Shown here one piece after another: positions 8,383 to 16,802 of a stretch of DNA of 42,892 bases. This DNA is from Cyclobacteriaceae bacterium (lineage in GTDB: Bacteria; Bacteroidota; Bacteroidia; Cytophagales; Cyclobacteriaceae), in contig JALSJF010000248.1 in NCBI GenBank assembly GCA_026989505.1, positions 1 through 42,892 of the forward strand, in the 5' to 3' direction. The position numbers were made by a program, and so were the translations under genes. The notes beneath the pieces were generated by a model. The model worked only from the letters and a program-made list of their open reading frames with translations, was not told where the DNA came from and made no database searches. Within the stretch, counting starts at the first letter, position 1, and the number at the start of each line of letters is the position of its first letter.

Positions 8383-9144
8383 ATGCTACTTGTTATTTCC
8401 CCGGCCAAATCTTTCAGTAAAGAGACCAAAGCCCCCGACCTGGAATATACCCAACCACAATTTTTACACCAAAGTAAACAACTGATGGGCAAGCTGCGCG
8501 GCCTGAGCCAAAAGGAACTGGCCGAGCTAATGAAACTTAGTGACGAACTGGCAGCGCTGAATACCGCCCGGCACAAAGCGTGGTGCCCCCCTTTCACCCC
8601 TGAGAATGCCCTGCCGGCCATCTTTGCCTTTACCGGTGAAGTTTACCGGGGGCTTGATGCCCGCAGCCTACGCCCGGATGACCTGCATTATGCCCACCAC
8701 CACCTGCGCATCCTCTCGGGCCTCTACGGCTTGCTGCGCCCGCTTGACCTCATCCAGCCCTACCGGCTGGAGATGGGCAGCAAGTTGCCCTACCGCCAGC
8801 ATAACAACCTGTATAAATTTTGGGGTGATACCCTCACGCAAGTGATTAATGCCTTGCTGCAACAAGAAAAAGTCTTGGTCAACCTGGCCTCCAACGAGTA
8901 TTTTAAAGCCATCAACCCTAAAAAAATAGCCGGGAGGATTATCACCCCCGTCTTTAAGGATTTCAGCAATGGCCAATACAAAATGCTGATGACCTATGCC
9001 AAGCATGCCCGCGGAGAAATGGCCCGCTTCATCATCCGCGAGCGCCTCGAAGACCCCGGGTTGCTTAAAGGCTTTACCGGAGGTGGCTATTGTTATAGCC
9101 CGGAGATGTCGGATGAAGACACTTTCGTATTTATTCGTGGCTAA
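8383..9144 (+). CDS. yaaA: YaaA family peroxide-stress protein
   Basis: The 253-residue protein matches the YaaA (DUF328/UPF0246) family from end to end. It begins MLLVISPAKSF, continues with FTGEVYRGLDA and RILSGLYGLLRPLDLIQPYRLEMG, then NLASNEYFKAI, and ends with the usual ...FTGGGYCYSPEMSDEDTFVFIR region. In E. coli, YaaA limits intracellular iron and so protects DNA and proteins during hydrogen peroxide stress; the biochemistry is not settled. The start codon directly precedes the conserved LLVISPAK. The gene lies seven bases before an HD-domain gene, suggesting one transcript. Confidence 0.95.
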   Translation: MLLVISPAKSFSKETKAPDLEYTQPQFLHQSKQLMGKLRGLSQKELAELMKLSDELAALNTARHKAWCPPFTPENALPAIFAFTGEVYRGLDARSLRPDDLHYAHHHLRILSGLYGLLRPLDLIQPYRLEMGSKLPYRQHNNLYKFWGDTLTQVINALLQQEKVLVNLASNEYFKAINPKKIAGRIITPVFKDFSNGQYKMLMTYAKHARGEMARFIIRERLEDPGLLKGFTGGGYCYSPEMSDEDTFVFIRG

Positions 9145-9150
9145 TTTTTG

Positions 9151-9804
9151 ATGAATAAAGACACCATTATAACAAAGACAGAGGCATTTGTAAAAACAAC
9201 GCTGGCCGGGGCCGAAGGCGGCCATGACTGGTGGCATGTGTACCGGGTTTGGCAAATGGCCAAACATATTGCCCGGAAGGAGAAAGCCGACATGTTTATA
9301 GTTGAACTAGGCGCCCTTCTGCACGATATAGCCGACAGCAAGTTTCATAACGGTGATGAAAAAATCGGCCCGGAAAAAGCAGCCACTTTCCTTGAAGGGT
9401 TATCCGTCCCCAGTCAGGTTATCGGGCATATAGTAAACATTATCAAACACATCTCTTTCAGAGGGGGCAACCATACCCAAGGCTTTTACTCCCCCGAGTT
9501 GGCCGTAGTTCAGGATGCCGACCGCCTGGATGCCATGGGGGCCATCGGTATAGCCCGGGCCTTTAATTATGGGGGGTATAAAAACCGAGAACTCCATAAC
9601 CCAGCCCTTAAGCCCGATTTGCAGATGACCAACGCAACCTATAAAAAGAATACAGGGCCCACAATCAATCATTTCTATGAAAAACTATTGCGGCTAAAAG
9701 ACCGGATGAACACCCCAACCGGCAAAACCATAGCCAAACAGCGGCACCGGTATATGGAAGGGTTCCTGCAGCATTTTTTTAACGAATGGGAAGGAAAAGC
9801 CTGA
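9151..9804 (+). CDS. HD-domain phosphohydrolase (YedJ/YpgQ-like)
   Basis: The 217-residue soluble protein has the HD metal-binding pattern: GGHDWWHVYRV (His25), LLHDIAD (His58-Asp59) and the later acidic segment QDADRLDAMGAIGIAR (Asp122/Asp124). This arrangement, with GHDxxHVxRV at the front, is that of the YedJ/YpgQ subgroup. Some members of that subgroup hydrolyse (d)NTPs or related phosphates; the substrate here is not known. ATG 9151 is used; a TTG three bases upstream is in frame but less likely. It lies seven bases after yaaA and probably shares its transcript. Confidence 0.9.
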   Translation: MNKDTIITKTEAFVKTTLAGAEGGHDWWHVYRVWQMAKHIARKEKADMFIVELGALLHDIADSKFHNGDEKIGPEKAATFLEGLSVPSQVIGHIVNIIKHISFRGGNHTQGFYSPELAVVQDADRLDAMGAIGIARAFNYGGYKNRELHNPALKPDLQMTNATYKKNTGPTINHFYEKLLRLKDRMNTPTGKTIAKQRHRYMEGFLQHFFNEWEGKA

Positions 9805-9834
9805 TAAATACTTCCTCCGGTCAACGGGGATAAT

Positions 9835-9850
9835 TGTGATAATAATCACA
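9835..9850. promoter_or_regulatory. CRP/FNR-family palindrome TGTGA-N6-TCACA
   Basis: TGTGATAATAATCACA is a perfect two-fold symmetric TGTGA-N6-TCACA site, extended on one side to TTGTGA. This form is recognised by CRP and by HcpR-like CRP/FNR family regulators. It ends six bases upstream of the probable -33 element of the cytochrome c gene, a position compatible with activation. Which regulator binds cannot be told from sequence. Confidence 0.6.
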
Positions 9851-9856
9851 TAAACC

Positions 9857-9888
9857 CTTGTTGGTTTCATTTTCCGTAACGAACTTTG
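9857..9888 (+). promoter_or_regulatory. Probable sigma-ABfr promoter of the cytochrome c gene
   Basis: CTTG at 9857-9860, a 20-base spacer and GAACTTTG at 9881-9888 resemble TTTG-N19-TAnnTTTG, with one mismatch in each box. It lies just downstream of the CRP/FNR-type palindrome and about 130 bases upstream of the ATG at 10021, leaving a long leader of roughly 125 bases. Confidence 0.45.
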
Positions 9889-10020
9889 CACTATATAAAG
9901 TTCCGGCAGGGACCTACCGCACTACTTAGTCTTGTTGTCAGGTTTTTAATAGGATAGCAAAACCGTTATTATAATATTTTTGCCTACTCCTTTGTTGTAA
10001 TCACCCATAAACAGGGCGCT

Positions 10021-10680
10021 ATGAAAAATCTGATTAAATCCACCCTCGGCAGTTGGCTTATCCTGCTTGCTATTTTCAGTTATGGCCAGGGGCTAAGAAA
10101 CAGCCACCACGACTTTACCGGGGCCTCCTGGAGCAATGGTGAGGCCTGCCTCCCTTGTCACACGCCCCACAATGCCAATATGGAAGTACCCAATGCCCCG
10201 CTATGGAACCACGAACAAACCGTTGCCACCTTTCAGCTATACAGTAGCGCTACCTTAGATGCTTTACCGGGCCAGCCTGCCGGCCATTCAAAGCTTTGTT
10301 TCTCGTGCCATGACGGCACGGTAGCCATTGAAAACCATAGCGGCAATACCGGGGGCAGCCAATTTGCCGGCTTTGGTAACCTAACCACTGATTTAGGCGA
10401 TGACCACCCTATTTCCTTTGCGTACAGCACTACCCTGGCCACGGCTGACGGCCAACTTTATGACCCGGTTACTACCCCCTCCGGACTTGGGGGGACCATA
10501 GCCACCGACTTGCTGGAAAACGGCTATATGCAGTGTACCTCCTGCCACGATCCGCACATCAGCCGCAATACCGAAGGCTGTGTAGGCTGCCATGTTACCA
10601 TCCCGGGCCGGCCGGTGCCCATGTCGCTGTGGAGGGATAACACCGGCAGCGCCCTTTGCCTGACTTGTCATAAGAAATAG
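10021..10680 (+). CDS. Secreted five-heme cytochrome c family protein
   Basis: The 219-residue protein has a signal peptide (hydrophobic stretch ~10-20, YGQG near residue 24) and five CXXCH heme-attachment motifs: CLPCH 43-47, CFSCH 93-97, CTSCH 172-176, CVGCH 187-191 and CLTCH 213-217. The last ends just two residues before the C-terminus. Additional histidines in C-x-x-C-H-x-P-H form (CHTPH, CHDPH) are possible distal ligands. It resembles the doubled-CXXCH class of periplasmic multiheme proteins (PF09699). No oxidoreductase or quinol partner gene adjoins it, so its electron partner is unknown. A CRP/FNR-type site upstream suggests control by oxygen, nitrosative stress or carbon status. Confidence 0.9.
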   Translation: MKNLIKSTLGSWLILLAIFSYGQGLRNSHHDFTGASWSNGEACLPCHTPHNANMEVPNAPLWNHEQTVATFQLYSSATLDALPGQPAGHSKLCFSCHDGTVAIENHSGNTGGSQFAGFGNLTTDLGDDHPISFAYSTTLATADGQLYDPVTTPSGLGGTIATDLLENGYMQCTSCHDPHISRNTEGCVGCHVTIPGRPVPMSLWRDNTGSALCLTCHKK

Positions 10681-10715
10681 GTAGATGATAGGTATCGAAA
10701 ATTTACCTGGTTTAA

Positions 10716-10746
10716 TTTGTTGGTTTTACTATTTATCGTAATATTG
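10716..10746 (+). promoter_or_regulatory. Sigma-ABfr promoter of arsM
   Basis: TTTG at 10716-10719, exactly 19 bases, then TAATATTG at 10739-10746 match TTTG-N19-TAnnTTTG with a single mismatch. The -7 box ends 22 bases before the arsM ATG at 10769. It is one of the best promoter matches in the window and indicates that arsM has its own transcript. Confidence 0.65.
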
Positions 10747-10768
10747 CAATATACTAAACAATTACACA

Positions 10769-11623
10769 ATGAAATCTACCGAAGAAGTAAAGAATATCGT
10801 TAAAGAGAAATACCGTGAAATTGCTTTGCAGGATAAAGGCCGCAACGCCTCCTCCTGTTGTGGCGCCACTACGCCAGCAAACAAGGTTTACACTATTATG
10901 ATGGATGATTACAGCGGTATTAAAGGTTATGCGGCCGAGGCCGACCTTGGCCTGGGCTGCGGCCTGCCCACCCGCTTTGCCCGGATAAAACCAGGCGATA
11001 CGGTGATTGACCTGGGTTCAGGGGCCGGCAACGATTGTTTTGTGGCCCGCCATGAGGCCGGCCCGGAAGGCAAAGTAATTGGCATCGATTTTACCGAAGC
11101 CATGATAGCCAAAGCGCGGATTAATGCTGGCAAGCTGGGTTATACTAATGTAGAGTTCCGTTATGGCGATATTGACAATATGCCGGTAACCGATAATACG
11201 GCTGATGTAATCGTTAGCAATTGTGTTCTCAATCTGGTGCCCGACAAAGAAAAGGTCATCCGCGAGATTTACCGCGTACTTAAACCGGGTGGCCATTTTT
11301 CTATTTCAGATATTGTGCTGGTGGGCGAACTGCCGGCCGGATTGCGTGAAGATGCCGAAATGTATGCCGGCTGTGTGGCCGGGGCCATTCAGAAAGAGGA
11401 ATACCTGGGCTTTATCACCTCTGCCGGCTTTACACAGGTTACCGTACAAAAAGAAAAAGTGATCATCATTCCCGATGAGGTCCTGGCAAAATACCTTTCA
11501 GCTGAAGAAATAAACCAGATGAATAAACAAAATTTGGGTATATTCAGTATCACGGTATATGCTGTTAAGCCCGGGGAAACGCAACCTGCTGCAGGAAAAA
11601 AGGCAACGAAATGTTGCGCATAA
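10769..11623 (+). CDS. arsM: Arsenite S-adenosylmethionine methyltransferase
   Basis: The 284-residue protein has a class I SAM-dependent methyltransferase core: motif I VIDLGSGAGNDCFVA at ~79-93, GIDFTEAMIAKAR, GDIDNMPV, and NCVLNLVPDKEKVIREIYRVLKPGG. ArsM hallmarks are an N-terminal cysteine pair (SSCCGA, C30-C31), GLGCGLP (C64), and the cysteines C152 and C202, which are 50 residues apart like the two As(III)-binding cysteines of characterised ArsM enzymes. A final KCCA adds two more. It methylates arsenite to less retained, partly volatile products in the cytoplasm. No arsR, arsB or arsC lies nearby, so it is a solitary detoxification gene with its own promoter. Confidence 0.93.
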   Translation: MKSTEEVKNIVKEKYREIALQDKGRNASSCCGATTPANKVYTIMMDDYSGIKGYAAEADLGLGCGLPTRFARIKPGDTVIDLGSGAGNDCFVARHEAGPEGKVIGIDFTEAMIAKARINAGKLGYTNVEFRYGDIDNMPVTDNTADVIVSNCVLNLVPDKEKVIREIYRVLKPGGHFSISDIVLVGELPAGLREDAEMYAGCVAGAIQKEEYLGFITSAGFTQVTVQKEKVIIIPDEVLAKYLSAEEINQMNKQNLGIFSITVYAVKPGETQPAAGKKATKCCA

Positions 11624-11714
11624 CTTTTGTCCTCAACCCCATATTACCCGGTTAGCCAGGCCAAATTTTCCCTCTATGATGCTGGCTTACCAGAGCGTAT
11701 TTTGGCAAAAAATA

Positions 11715-13193
11715 TCATTCTCTCCCATAGAGCTTTTTGCCGGCTGCTTCATATTTATCCCCGGGCACCCAGAAAGGGGTTTCTTTCCTGTTGGCTATAC
11801 TGCGTACCACGTAAGCATAGGCTTTAAAATATTGGGCGAGGTATGCAAAATCAAGCGATGCGGCTTCATCGGTAACCTGGTGGTAATACTTCAGAATCTC
11901 CTCATCAAACGCAGTAAACCCGGTACTAAACGTTGGGGCCGGAATACCTCTGGCGGCAAAAGAAACATTATCCGAGCGGTCGAACAGGTTTTCTTCCGGG
12001 GCCGGGTCGGCCAGGGGTTCCAGTCCGAATGCCCTGATTGCTTCCCTGATCTCCTTTTCTGCCGTGGTGCGTGTCAGGCCCATAACCGACACTTTGGTAA
12101 CATCATTATACCCGCCACCATCGATGTTCAGGTTATAAACAATTTTATGAAGGGGTACGGGAGGGTTTTCAGCATACCATTTACTGCCCAGTAAGCCCTT
12201 TTCTTCCCCGGTGCAGGCCAGGAAGAGCACCGAACGCTTCACCGGCAAGTTTTGCAACGATTCGGCAGCCGCCAAAATAGCCGCCACGCCAATGGCATTA
12301 TCGCGGGCACCGTTATAGATCGAATCCTCCCCATGTGTGTTGTGCTTAACACCAATATGGTCGTAGTGGGCCGAAAGCAGAATATATTCATCCTTTAATT
12401 GCGGGTCGGAACCTTCCACCACACCGATTACGTTCCTGGCCGGTAACGGAGCCCTTTGCCGCTCTGCCAGTGCTATTGTGCCGGTTAACTTTTTGGCTGT
12501 GCTGAACTTCAGGGCCAGTTTGCCCCCCGGGTCGGCTAACCATATATGGCCAAGTTTTATTTCATCAGCCGCTTCGCTGGCCAGGCCCAACCGCGAGCCG
12601 GAAAGATAGCCTACCAGGGTCTTCCAGGGTAAGGTCTGCGAAGCGTATAATTCTACCAAAGCCACTGCTCCCCTGACCCGGGCATTTTTATTTTTCTCTC
12701 TTCTTGCCCTAAACATTTGCTGCGGGGTATCGTCAGGCGCATATCCTGCCCGGGCGACCACAATTTTGCCGGCAATTTCTTTTTTGTCCATATCTTCCGG
12801 CAGGCCATAGCCAACAAACACCACCCCGGTTTGGGCCGAAAGGTTGACCGCCTGCATCACCAATAAGGCTTTACCCTGTTCAAAAACCTGTCCGTTAACG
12901 GCAAAGCTCCCTTTTTCCGCGGGGCCGACCCTTTCAAGGGCTACATTCTGGTAATAAGACCCATTGAATGGCTGTACCCCATACCTGCGGTATTGCGCGG
13001 CAATATAGGCCGCAGCAATATCAATTTCCGGTGAGCCGGTTTCGCGTCCCCGCAGTTCATCGGCTGCCAAAAACCAAATGTGGGCGGCTGCCGCATCGGT
13101 ATTAACCCTGCTTTGCCTAAGGGCGCGATCATCCTGGGCATACAGCCCACCCCCGGATAACAGGAATGCCGTGATTAGAAGTAGTTTTTTCAT
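11715..13193 (-). CDS. Secreted M28-family zinc metallopeptidase
   Basis: The 492-residue protein starts with a signal peptide (MKKLLLITAFLLSGGGLYAQ). A PA-like insert carrying VVFVGYGLP and IAGKIVVARAGYAP follows, then a peptidase M28 catalytic domain. Co-catalytic zinc residues can be seen: LLSAHYDHIG (His), NGARDNAIGVAAIL (bridging Asp), CTGEEKGLLGS (Glu-Glu), NLNIDGGG (Asp) and a final KYYHQVTDEA (His). It is probably an exported aminopeptidase. The start at 13193 is preferred because it gives the signal peptide directly; an in-frame ATG at 13235 would add 14 residues in front of it. An 86-bp repeat element ends 24 bases upstream of the start and may carry or displace its promoter. Confidence 0.92.
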   Translation of the reverse strand: MKKLLLITAFLLSGGGLYAQDDRALRQSRVNTDAAAAHIWFLAADELRGRETGSPEIDIAAAYIAAQYRRYGVQPFNGSYYQNVALERVGPAEKGSFAVNGQVFEQGKALLVMQAVNLSAQTGVVFVGYGLPEDMDKKEIAGKIVVARAGYAPDDTPQQMFRARREKNKNARVRGAVALVELYASQTLPWKTLVGYLSGSRLGLASEAADEIKLGHIWLADPGGKLALKFSTAKKLTGTIALAERQRAPLPARNVIGVVEGSDPQLKDEYILLSAHYDHIGVKHNTHGEDSIYNGARDNAIGVAAILAAAESLQNLPVKRSVLFLACTGEEKGLLGSKWYAENPPVPLHKIVYNLNIDGGGYNDVTKVSVMGLTRTTAEKEIREAIRAFGLEPLADPAPEENLFDRSDNVSFAARGIPAPTFSTGFTAFDEEILKYYHQVTDEAASLDFAYLAQYFKAYAYVVRSIANRKETPFWVPGDKYEAAGKKLYGRE

Positions 13194-13216
13194 GAACCTG
13201 ATTTTTTCCGTGAAAG

Positions 13217-13302
13217 TTAACCCTGATGTAATCAACTGACAAACAATTGCTTGGCGGTTAATTTACGTCATTATTCATAATTTTGAGAATAATTCGGGTT
13301 AA
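13217..13302 (+). repeat. 86-bp TTAACCC element, copy A
   Basis: This element begins TTAACCCTGATGTAAT and ends GGGTTAA, giving a perfect 7-base terminal inverted repeat. Inside, ATTATTC (13270-13276) pairs with GAATAAT (13287-13293). It matches the copy at 36883-36968 in length (86 bases exactly), in its first 16 bases, in the CGTCATTATT block and at its end. It sits in the upstream region of the M28 peptidase. It has no coding capacity; it could be a MITE-like or REP-type sequence, or a shared regulatory cassette. Confidence 0.75.
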
Positions 13303-13401
13303 ACCCGTTTCGAAGATAACGAAAAATAACCCGGGGAGTGGCAAAACAGTACGTACAAAAGGTTCTCATTGTACAGACAATGGCCTATCTTTAACCTCGC
13401 C

Positions 13402-13767
13402 ATGAAGATTAAAAAAGTCAATCTGCAAAAAGCCTTTGCAAGTATCGGTGACTACTGGAACCCCAAAATTATCGGTGAGCTAAATGGCCAGCAGGTAAAG
13501 GCTGCCAGGCTAAAGGGCGCGTTTGTCTGGCACCATCATGACCAGGAGGATGAAATGTTTTGGGTCATCAAGGGCCGGTTAAAGATGATGTTAGCAGATA
13601 AGACCATCGAGGTGCTGCCAGGCGAGTTCCTCATTATTCCTAAAGGCGTAAACCACAAACCTGTGGCCGATGAGGAGGTGGAAATCTTGTTGTTTGAACC
13701 GGCCAGCACCCTGAACACGGGAAATGTTGAAAACAAGTTCACCAGGCGAAACCCGGAAAACCTCTAG
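13402..13767 (+). CDS. Cupin-domain protein
   Basis: The 121-residue protein is a single small beta-barrel cupin. Motif 1 is WHHHDQEDEMFWVIKG (His44-His46, Glu49/Glu51), followed by PGEFLIIPKGVNHKP, which supplies the last metal-binding His (His85). Small single-cupin proteins of this kind bind a metal, but their substrates vary widely and none can be assigned here. ATG 13402 is chosen; an upstream TTG at 13369 would add 11 residues unlike the family. The gene converges on the GH15 gene with only four bases between the stop codons. Confidence 0.88.
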   Translation: MKIKKVNLQKAFASIGDYWNPKIIGELNGQQVKAARLKGAFVWHHHDQEDEMFWVIKGRLKMMLADKTIEVLPGEFLIIPKGVNHKPVADEEVEILLFEPASTLNTGNVENKFTRRNPENL

Positions 13768-13771
13768 CGGC

Positions 13772-15574
13772 TTATCTTGTTGGCACCTCCTCGATTAAAA
13801 AGTTAGGTTTATCCAGTTTCCGGGCAATACGGAAGGCGGCATTCATCAGCCCCACATGGCTGTAGGTTTGCGGGAAGTTGCCCCACTGGCTGCCGGTGGC
13901 GGCATCTACATCTTCGCTGTGCAGGCCCAGGTGGTTGGTATAGGTTAGCAGGTGCGCAAATATTTCGGAGGCTTCCTTTACCCGGCCTACAGCCGCCAGG
14001 GCCTCAACATACCAGTAGGCACAAATCAGGAAAGTGCTCTGCGGCTCACCAAAGTCATCTTCGTGGCGGTAGCGGTAAAAGAGGCCCTCACCGGTACGCA
14101 ATTCTTTCTCCAGCGCCTGTAGATGTTCTTTGGCCCGGTCTGATTTGGGATCGAGATAATTCATGGTAATAAGCTGCAACTGGCTGGCATCCAGGCGGTC
14201 GGCTTCAATGGAGGAAGAATAGGCCTTCAACGCAGGCTTATAGCATTTTTCTATCTGCGCAGCCGCGTCATCCCTTATTTTGGTGGCATAATCCAGCATC
14301 AGTTCATCCTGTAAGTGTTTGGCAATCTTAATAGCCGCATTGGCCCCCGCCCAGTGAAACTGAAAAGTATAGCAATGGCGGAAACTCATATTGCGCAATT
14401 CCCACAACCCGGCATCGGGTTCGTCCATGGTATTGGCAATATTGTTCAGCAAGTCCATCACAATATCGGTTGAGCGGCCGCGGCCGGAAGTACTCAGCCG
14501 TTCATCGGTATAGAGGGGCAGGATTGACACCAGCATTTGGCCATAAACATCATTTTGAATATGTTCTTTAGCCTGGTTGCCAATACGCACCGGTTTATTG
14601 CCGAGGTAGCCTTCTAAGTCAAGTTCTGCCTCATCAAAATTTTCCTTGCCGAGGATATTATACACCGGGTTGTAGCGCAGATGGCTGTTTACCGATATAT
14701 TTTCTACATAGTTAGAGTATTTTTCAAGCTCCTCAAACTGGCCAATAGCGCTGAGGGCATTCAGGGTATAATACGAATCACGCATCCAGCAATAGCGGTA
14801 ATCCCAGTTCCGCCCCGCCCCCGGGTGTTCGGGCAGGCTGGTGGTGGTGGAGGCGGTAATGGCCCCGGTGTCTTCAAACTGATGCATTTTAAGGGTTAAA
14901 GCCGAACGGATAACGGCATCCTGCCAAACCGGGCCAATGGTACAGTGGCGGATCCAATCCTGCCAGTAATTGATGGTCTTATTCAGAAAATCTTCAGCGG
15001 TACTGATAATCGGCCCTTCTAACGGCACGCCCCAGGTTAAGAATAAATATACCGGCTCACTCAGTTGAAACGATTTGCCATCGAGCAAGTAATTTAACGA
15101 GACGTTGGTGGACAAGCGCACCGGCTGGGCAAACCCCGTAAACCGCAAATGGCTGCTGCCCGGCATTACCTGTGGTTTAACCCTGCCATACTCCCCCCGG
15201 GGGTCGCACACCACCTTAATCTTCGGCACCCCTTTCAGCGGCTCTATTTTGCGCACCAGCATTAGCGGGCGGTAGTGGCGGTCGTAGTTCTCAAACCGGG
15301 GGGCGAAGTCGGTAACTTTAAAGCGGCCGTCTTCACTCTCTATTTCGGTACACAGCACATTGGTGTTTTTCAGGTAGTACTGTTTGGTTTTAACTACCGT
15401 GCGGTCAGGTTTGACACTAAATTCACCCCCCTTTTCCTTATCGAGAAGGCCGCCAAAAACAAAGCTGCTATCGAACCGGGGCCAGCATAGCCACTGCACA
15501 TTGGCCCGGGTATCTATCAGTGCCTGAAAAGAACAGTTGCCGATAAGGCCCATATCGTAGGTATGTCTGGCCAT
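13772..15574 (-). CDS. Glycoside hydrolase family 15 protein (trehalase or glucoamylase type)
   Basis: The 600-residue cytoplasmic protein has the bacterial GH15 architecture: an N-terminal beta-sandwich domain beginning MGLIGNCSFQALID and DVQ-like NVQWLCWPRFDSSFVF, then an (alpha/alpha)6 barrel. Barrel motifs include GRNWDYRYCWMRDSYYTLNAL, GYLGNKPVRIGNQA with QNDVYGQML, and near the C-terminus HSEDVDAATGSQWGNFPQ, which should hold the catalytic base glutamate. Enzymes of this form hydrolyse alpha-glucosidic bonds; several close to otsA genes are trehalases. The otsAB fusion lies 5.5 kb away, so trehalose turnover is plausible, but glucan or oligosaccharide substrates are not excluded. No signal peptide is present. 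Confidence 0.9.
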   Translation of the reverse strand: MARHTYDMGLIGNCSFQALIDTRANVQWLCWPRFDSSFVFGGLLDKEKGGEFSVKPDRTVVKTKQYYLKNTNVLCTEIESEDGRFKVTDFAPRFENYDRHYRPLMLVRKIEPLKGVPKIKVVCDPRGEYGRVKPQVMPGSSHLRFTGFAQPVRLSTNVSLNYLLDGKSFQLSEPVYLFLTWGVPLEGPIISTAEDFLNKTINYWQDWIRHCTIGPVWQDAVIRSALTLKMHQFEDTGAITASTTTSLPEHPGAGRNWDYRYCWMRDSYYTLNALSAIGQFEELEKYSNYVENISVNSHLRYNPVYNILGKENFDEAELDLEGYLGNKPVRIGNQAKEHIQNDVYGQMLVSILPLYTDERLSTSGRGRSTDIVMDLLNNIANTMDEPDAGLWELRNMSFRHCYTFQFHWAGANAAIKIAKHLQDELMLDYATKIRDDAAAQIEKCYKPALKAYSSSIEADRLDASQLQLITMNYLDPKSDRAKEHLQALEKELRTGEGLFYRYRHEDDFGEPQSTFLICAYWYVEALAAVGRVKEASEIFAHLLTYTNHLGLHSEDVDAATGSQWGNFPQTYSHVGLMNAAFRIARKLDKPNFLIEEVPTR

Positions 15575-15699
15575 TGGTTATTTGCAGGTTAAAAATAATG
15601 CCATGCTTAGCATATCCCTTTTTGATGCTGTAGTATAAAAATAGTTGTTTATCGGGTATTTTTTATCGAAAAGTTGCCAGAAGATACTTTAGTAATTGT

Positions 15700-16584
15700 C
15701 TATTTGTTTATCTGGGCAATATCATACCGGGCTATCTTTTTGCTTATGTTGGATATTCGATCGATTTCCCCTTCCTTATTTACGGTAACCTTGTAGTATT
15801 TAGTAAAATGGGGGGTGGCCTTATACGTGTTGCACCTTTCCATAGTCTCCGTTTTTAAACATATAGCTGTAAAATATTTGGCAGGCACCCTGATCGTCTG
15901 ATAACTTTTAGCCGGCAGGTCGATGACTTTATCATGGCCAATGTGTAGAGAAATTTTTGTTTTTTTCTTTTTCCGGTCACGATAAAATACGATGGCCCCC
16001 TGGCTGTAGTTTTCCGGTAACACAGGCGGCTTATGGCTTAAATAATTATACCTTTTTACAGCCTCAACCACAGTTTTCTGATCAATACTCCCAGCAGTGT
16101 TAATCATATTTATCACCTCCGGCTGGCCGGCAAATAAAACTTTCAGGGTACTCAGGTTACTTTTTTTCCTAAAGGCCCTGCCATCAAATACCTTTTGTAA
16201 TTTTCCTTTTTTCAAGACGTACAAATTAACCGTAGGATTCCTGGATAAATGGCCAAAGGCATCGGTAGTTAGATCACCAAGCTCAGTCTTAGCATATAAC
16301 ACTATTTTTCCGTCAGCAAGCCGTGGCAGAAAACTACGGTTACCCGGCACCTTATAATACATTATATTCTCATCGCGGGAATAATAGCCAACTACCCGGC
16401 TAAGCCAAACCTCCTTTTTTCCCCTATAGCCGGTTTGTTTTACCACCACTTTCTTCCCTTTAATAGTATAATTCAGATAGTTTATTTGCTGGCCATTGGT
16501 CAGTACCAAATAGAAAGGTGACTGCTGGGCCAGGGAAAATGAGGCTTCCAGCATTAAACAAAATAATAAGCTGATTGGTTTCAT
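15700..16584 (-). CDS. Hypothetical secreted protein
   Basis: The 294-residue protein has a signal peptide (MKPISLLFCLMLEASFSLAQ). The first mature third looks like a small beta-rich domain (FYLVLTNGQQINYLNYTIKG, KVVVKQTGYRGKKEV) of the kind seen in cell-surface Bacteroidota proteins of unknown role. The C-terminal part (AIVFYRDRKKKKTKISLHIG...IDLPAKSYQTIRVPAKYF) resembles a short beta-sandwich and contains two cysteines (CLKTETMERC) that may form a disulfide. It is lysine-rich and has no recognisable catalytic motif. It stands alone, with over 100 non-coding bases on each side. I do not recognise the family. Confidence 0.8.
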   Translation of the reverse strand: MKPISLLFCLMLEASFSLAQQSPFYLVLTNGQQINYLNYTIKGKKVVVKQTGYRGKKEVWLSRVVGYYSRDENIMYYKVPGNRSFLPRLADGKIVLYAKTELGDLTTDAFGHLSRNPTVNLYVLKKGKLQKVFDGRAFRKKSNLSTLKVLFAGQPEVINMINTAGSIDQKTVVEAVKRYNYLSHKPPVLPENYSQGAIVFYRDRKKKKTKISLHIGHDKVIDLPAKSYQTIRVPAKYFTAICLKTETMERCNTYKATPHFTKYYKVTVNKEGEIDRISNISKKIARYDIAQINK

Positions 16585-16802
16585 GGTTGCATTTAAAGTG
16601 ACATACTACCACGAAGTAATAAAAAAATATATTTTAATCAAAATTAGTTAGAATTAATTGCTTGATTTTTCTTTAGCGAGGTGCCAAAGCCACCCTAAAT
16701 TCTGTTTGTTGGGGCCGTATAAGGTAATTGGCCTGGTCAACCTAAATTACCCGGTCAAGTTCATCGGCAATAAATACTGTTGGCAAAACCTGCCGTTCGC
16801 TT

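Noticed and set aside
11654-11687. AGCCAG/CTGGCT inverted repeat between arsM and the M28 gene as a terminator
   Set aside because: The stem is only six bases with a 22-base loop and no T tract.
11559-12194. 211-residue plus-strand frame overlapping arsM end and the M28 peptidase
   Set aside because: It overlaps two well-supported genes and shows no family features.
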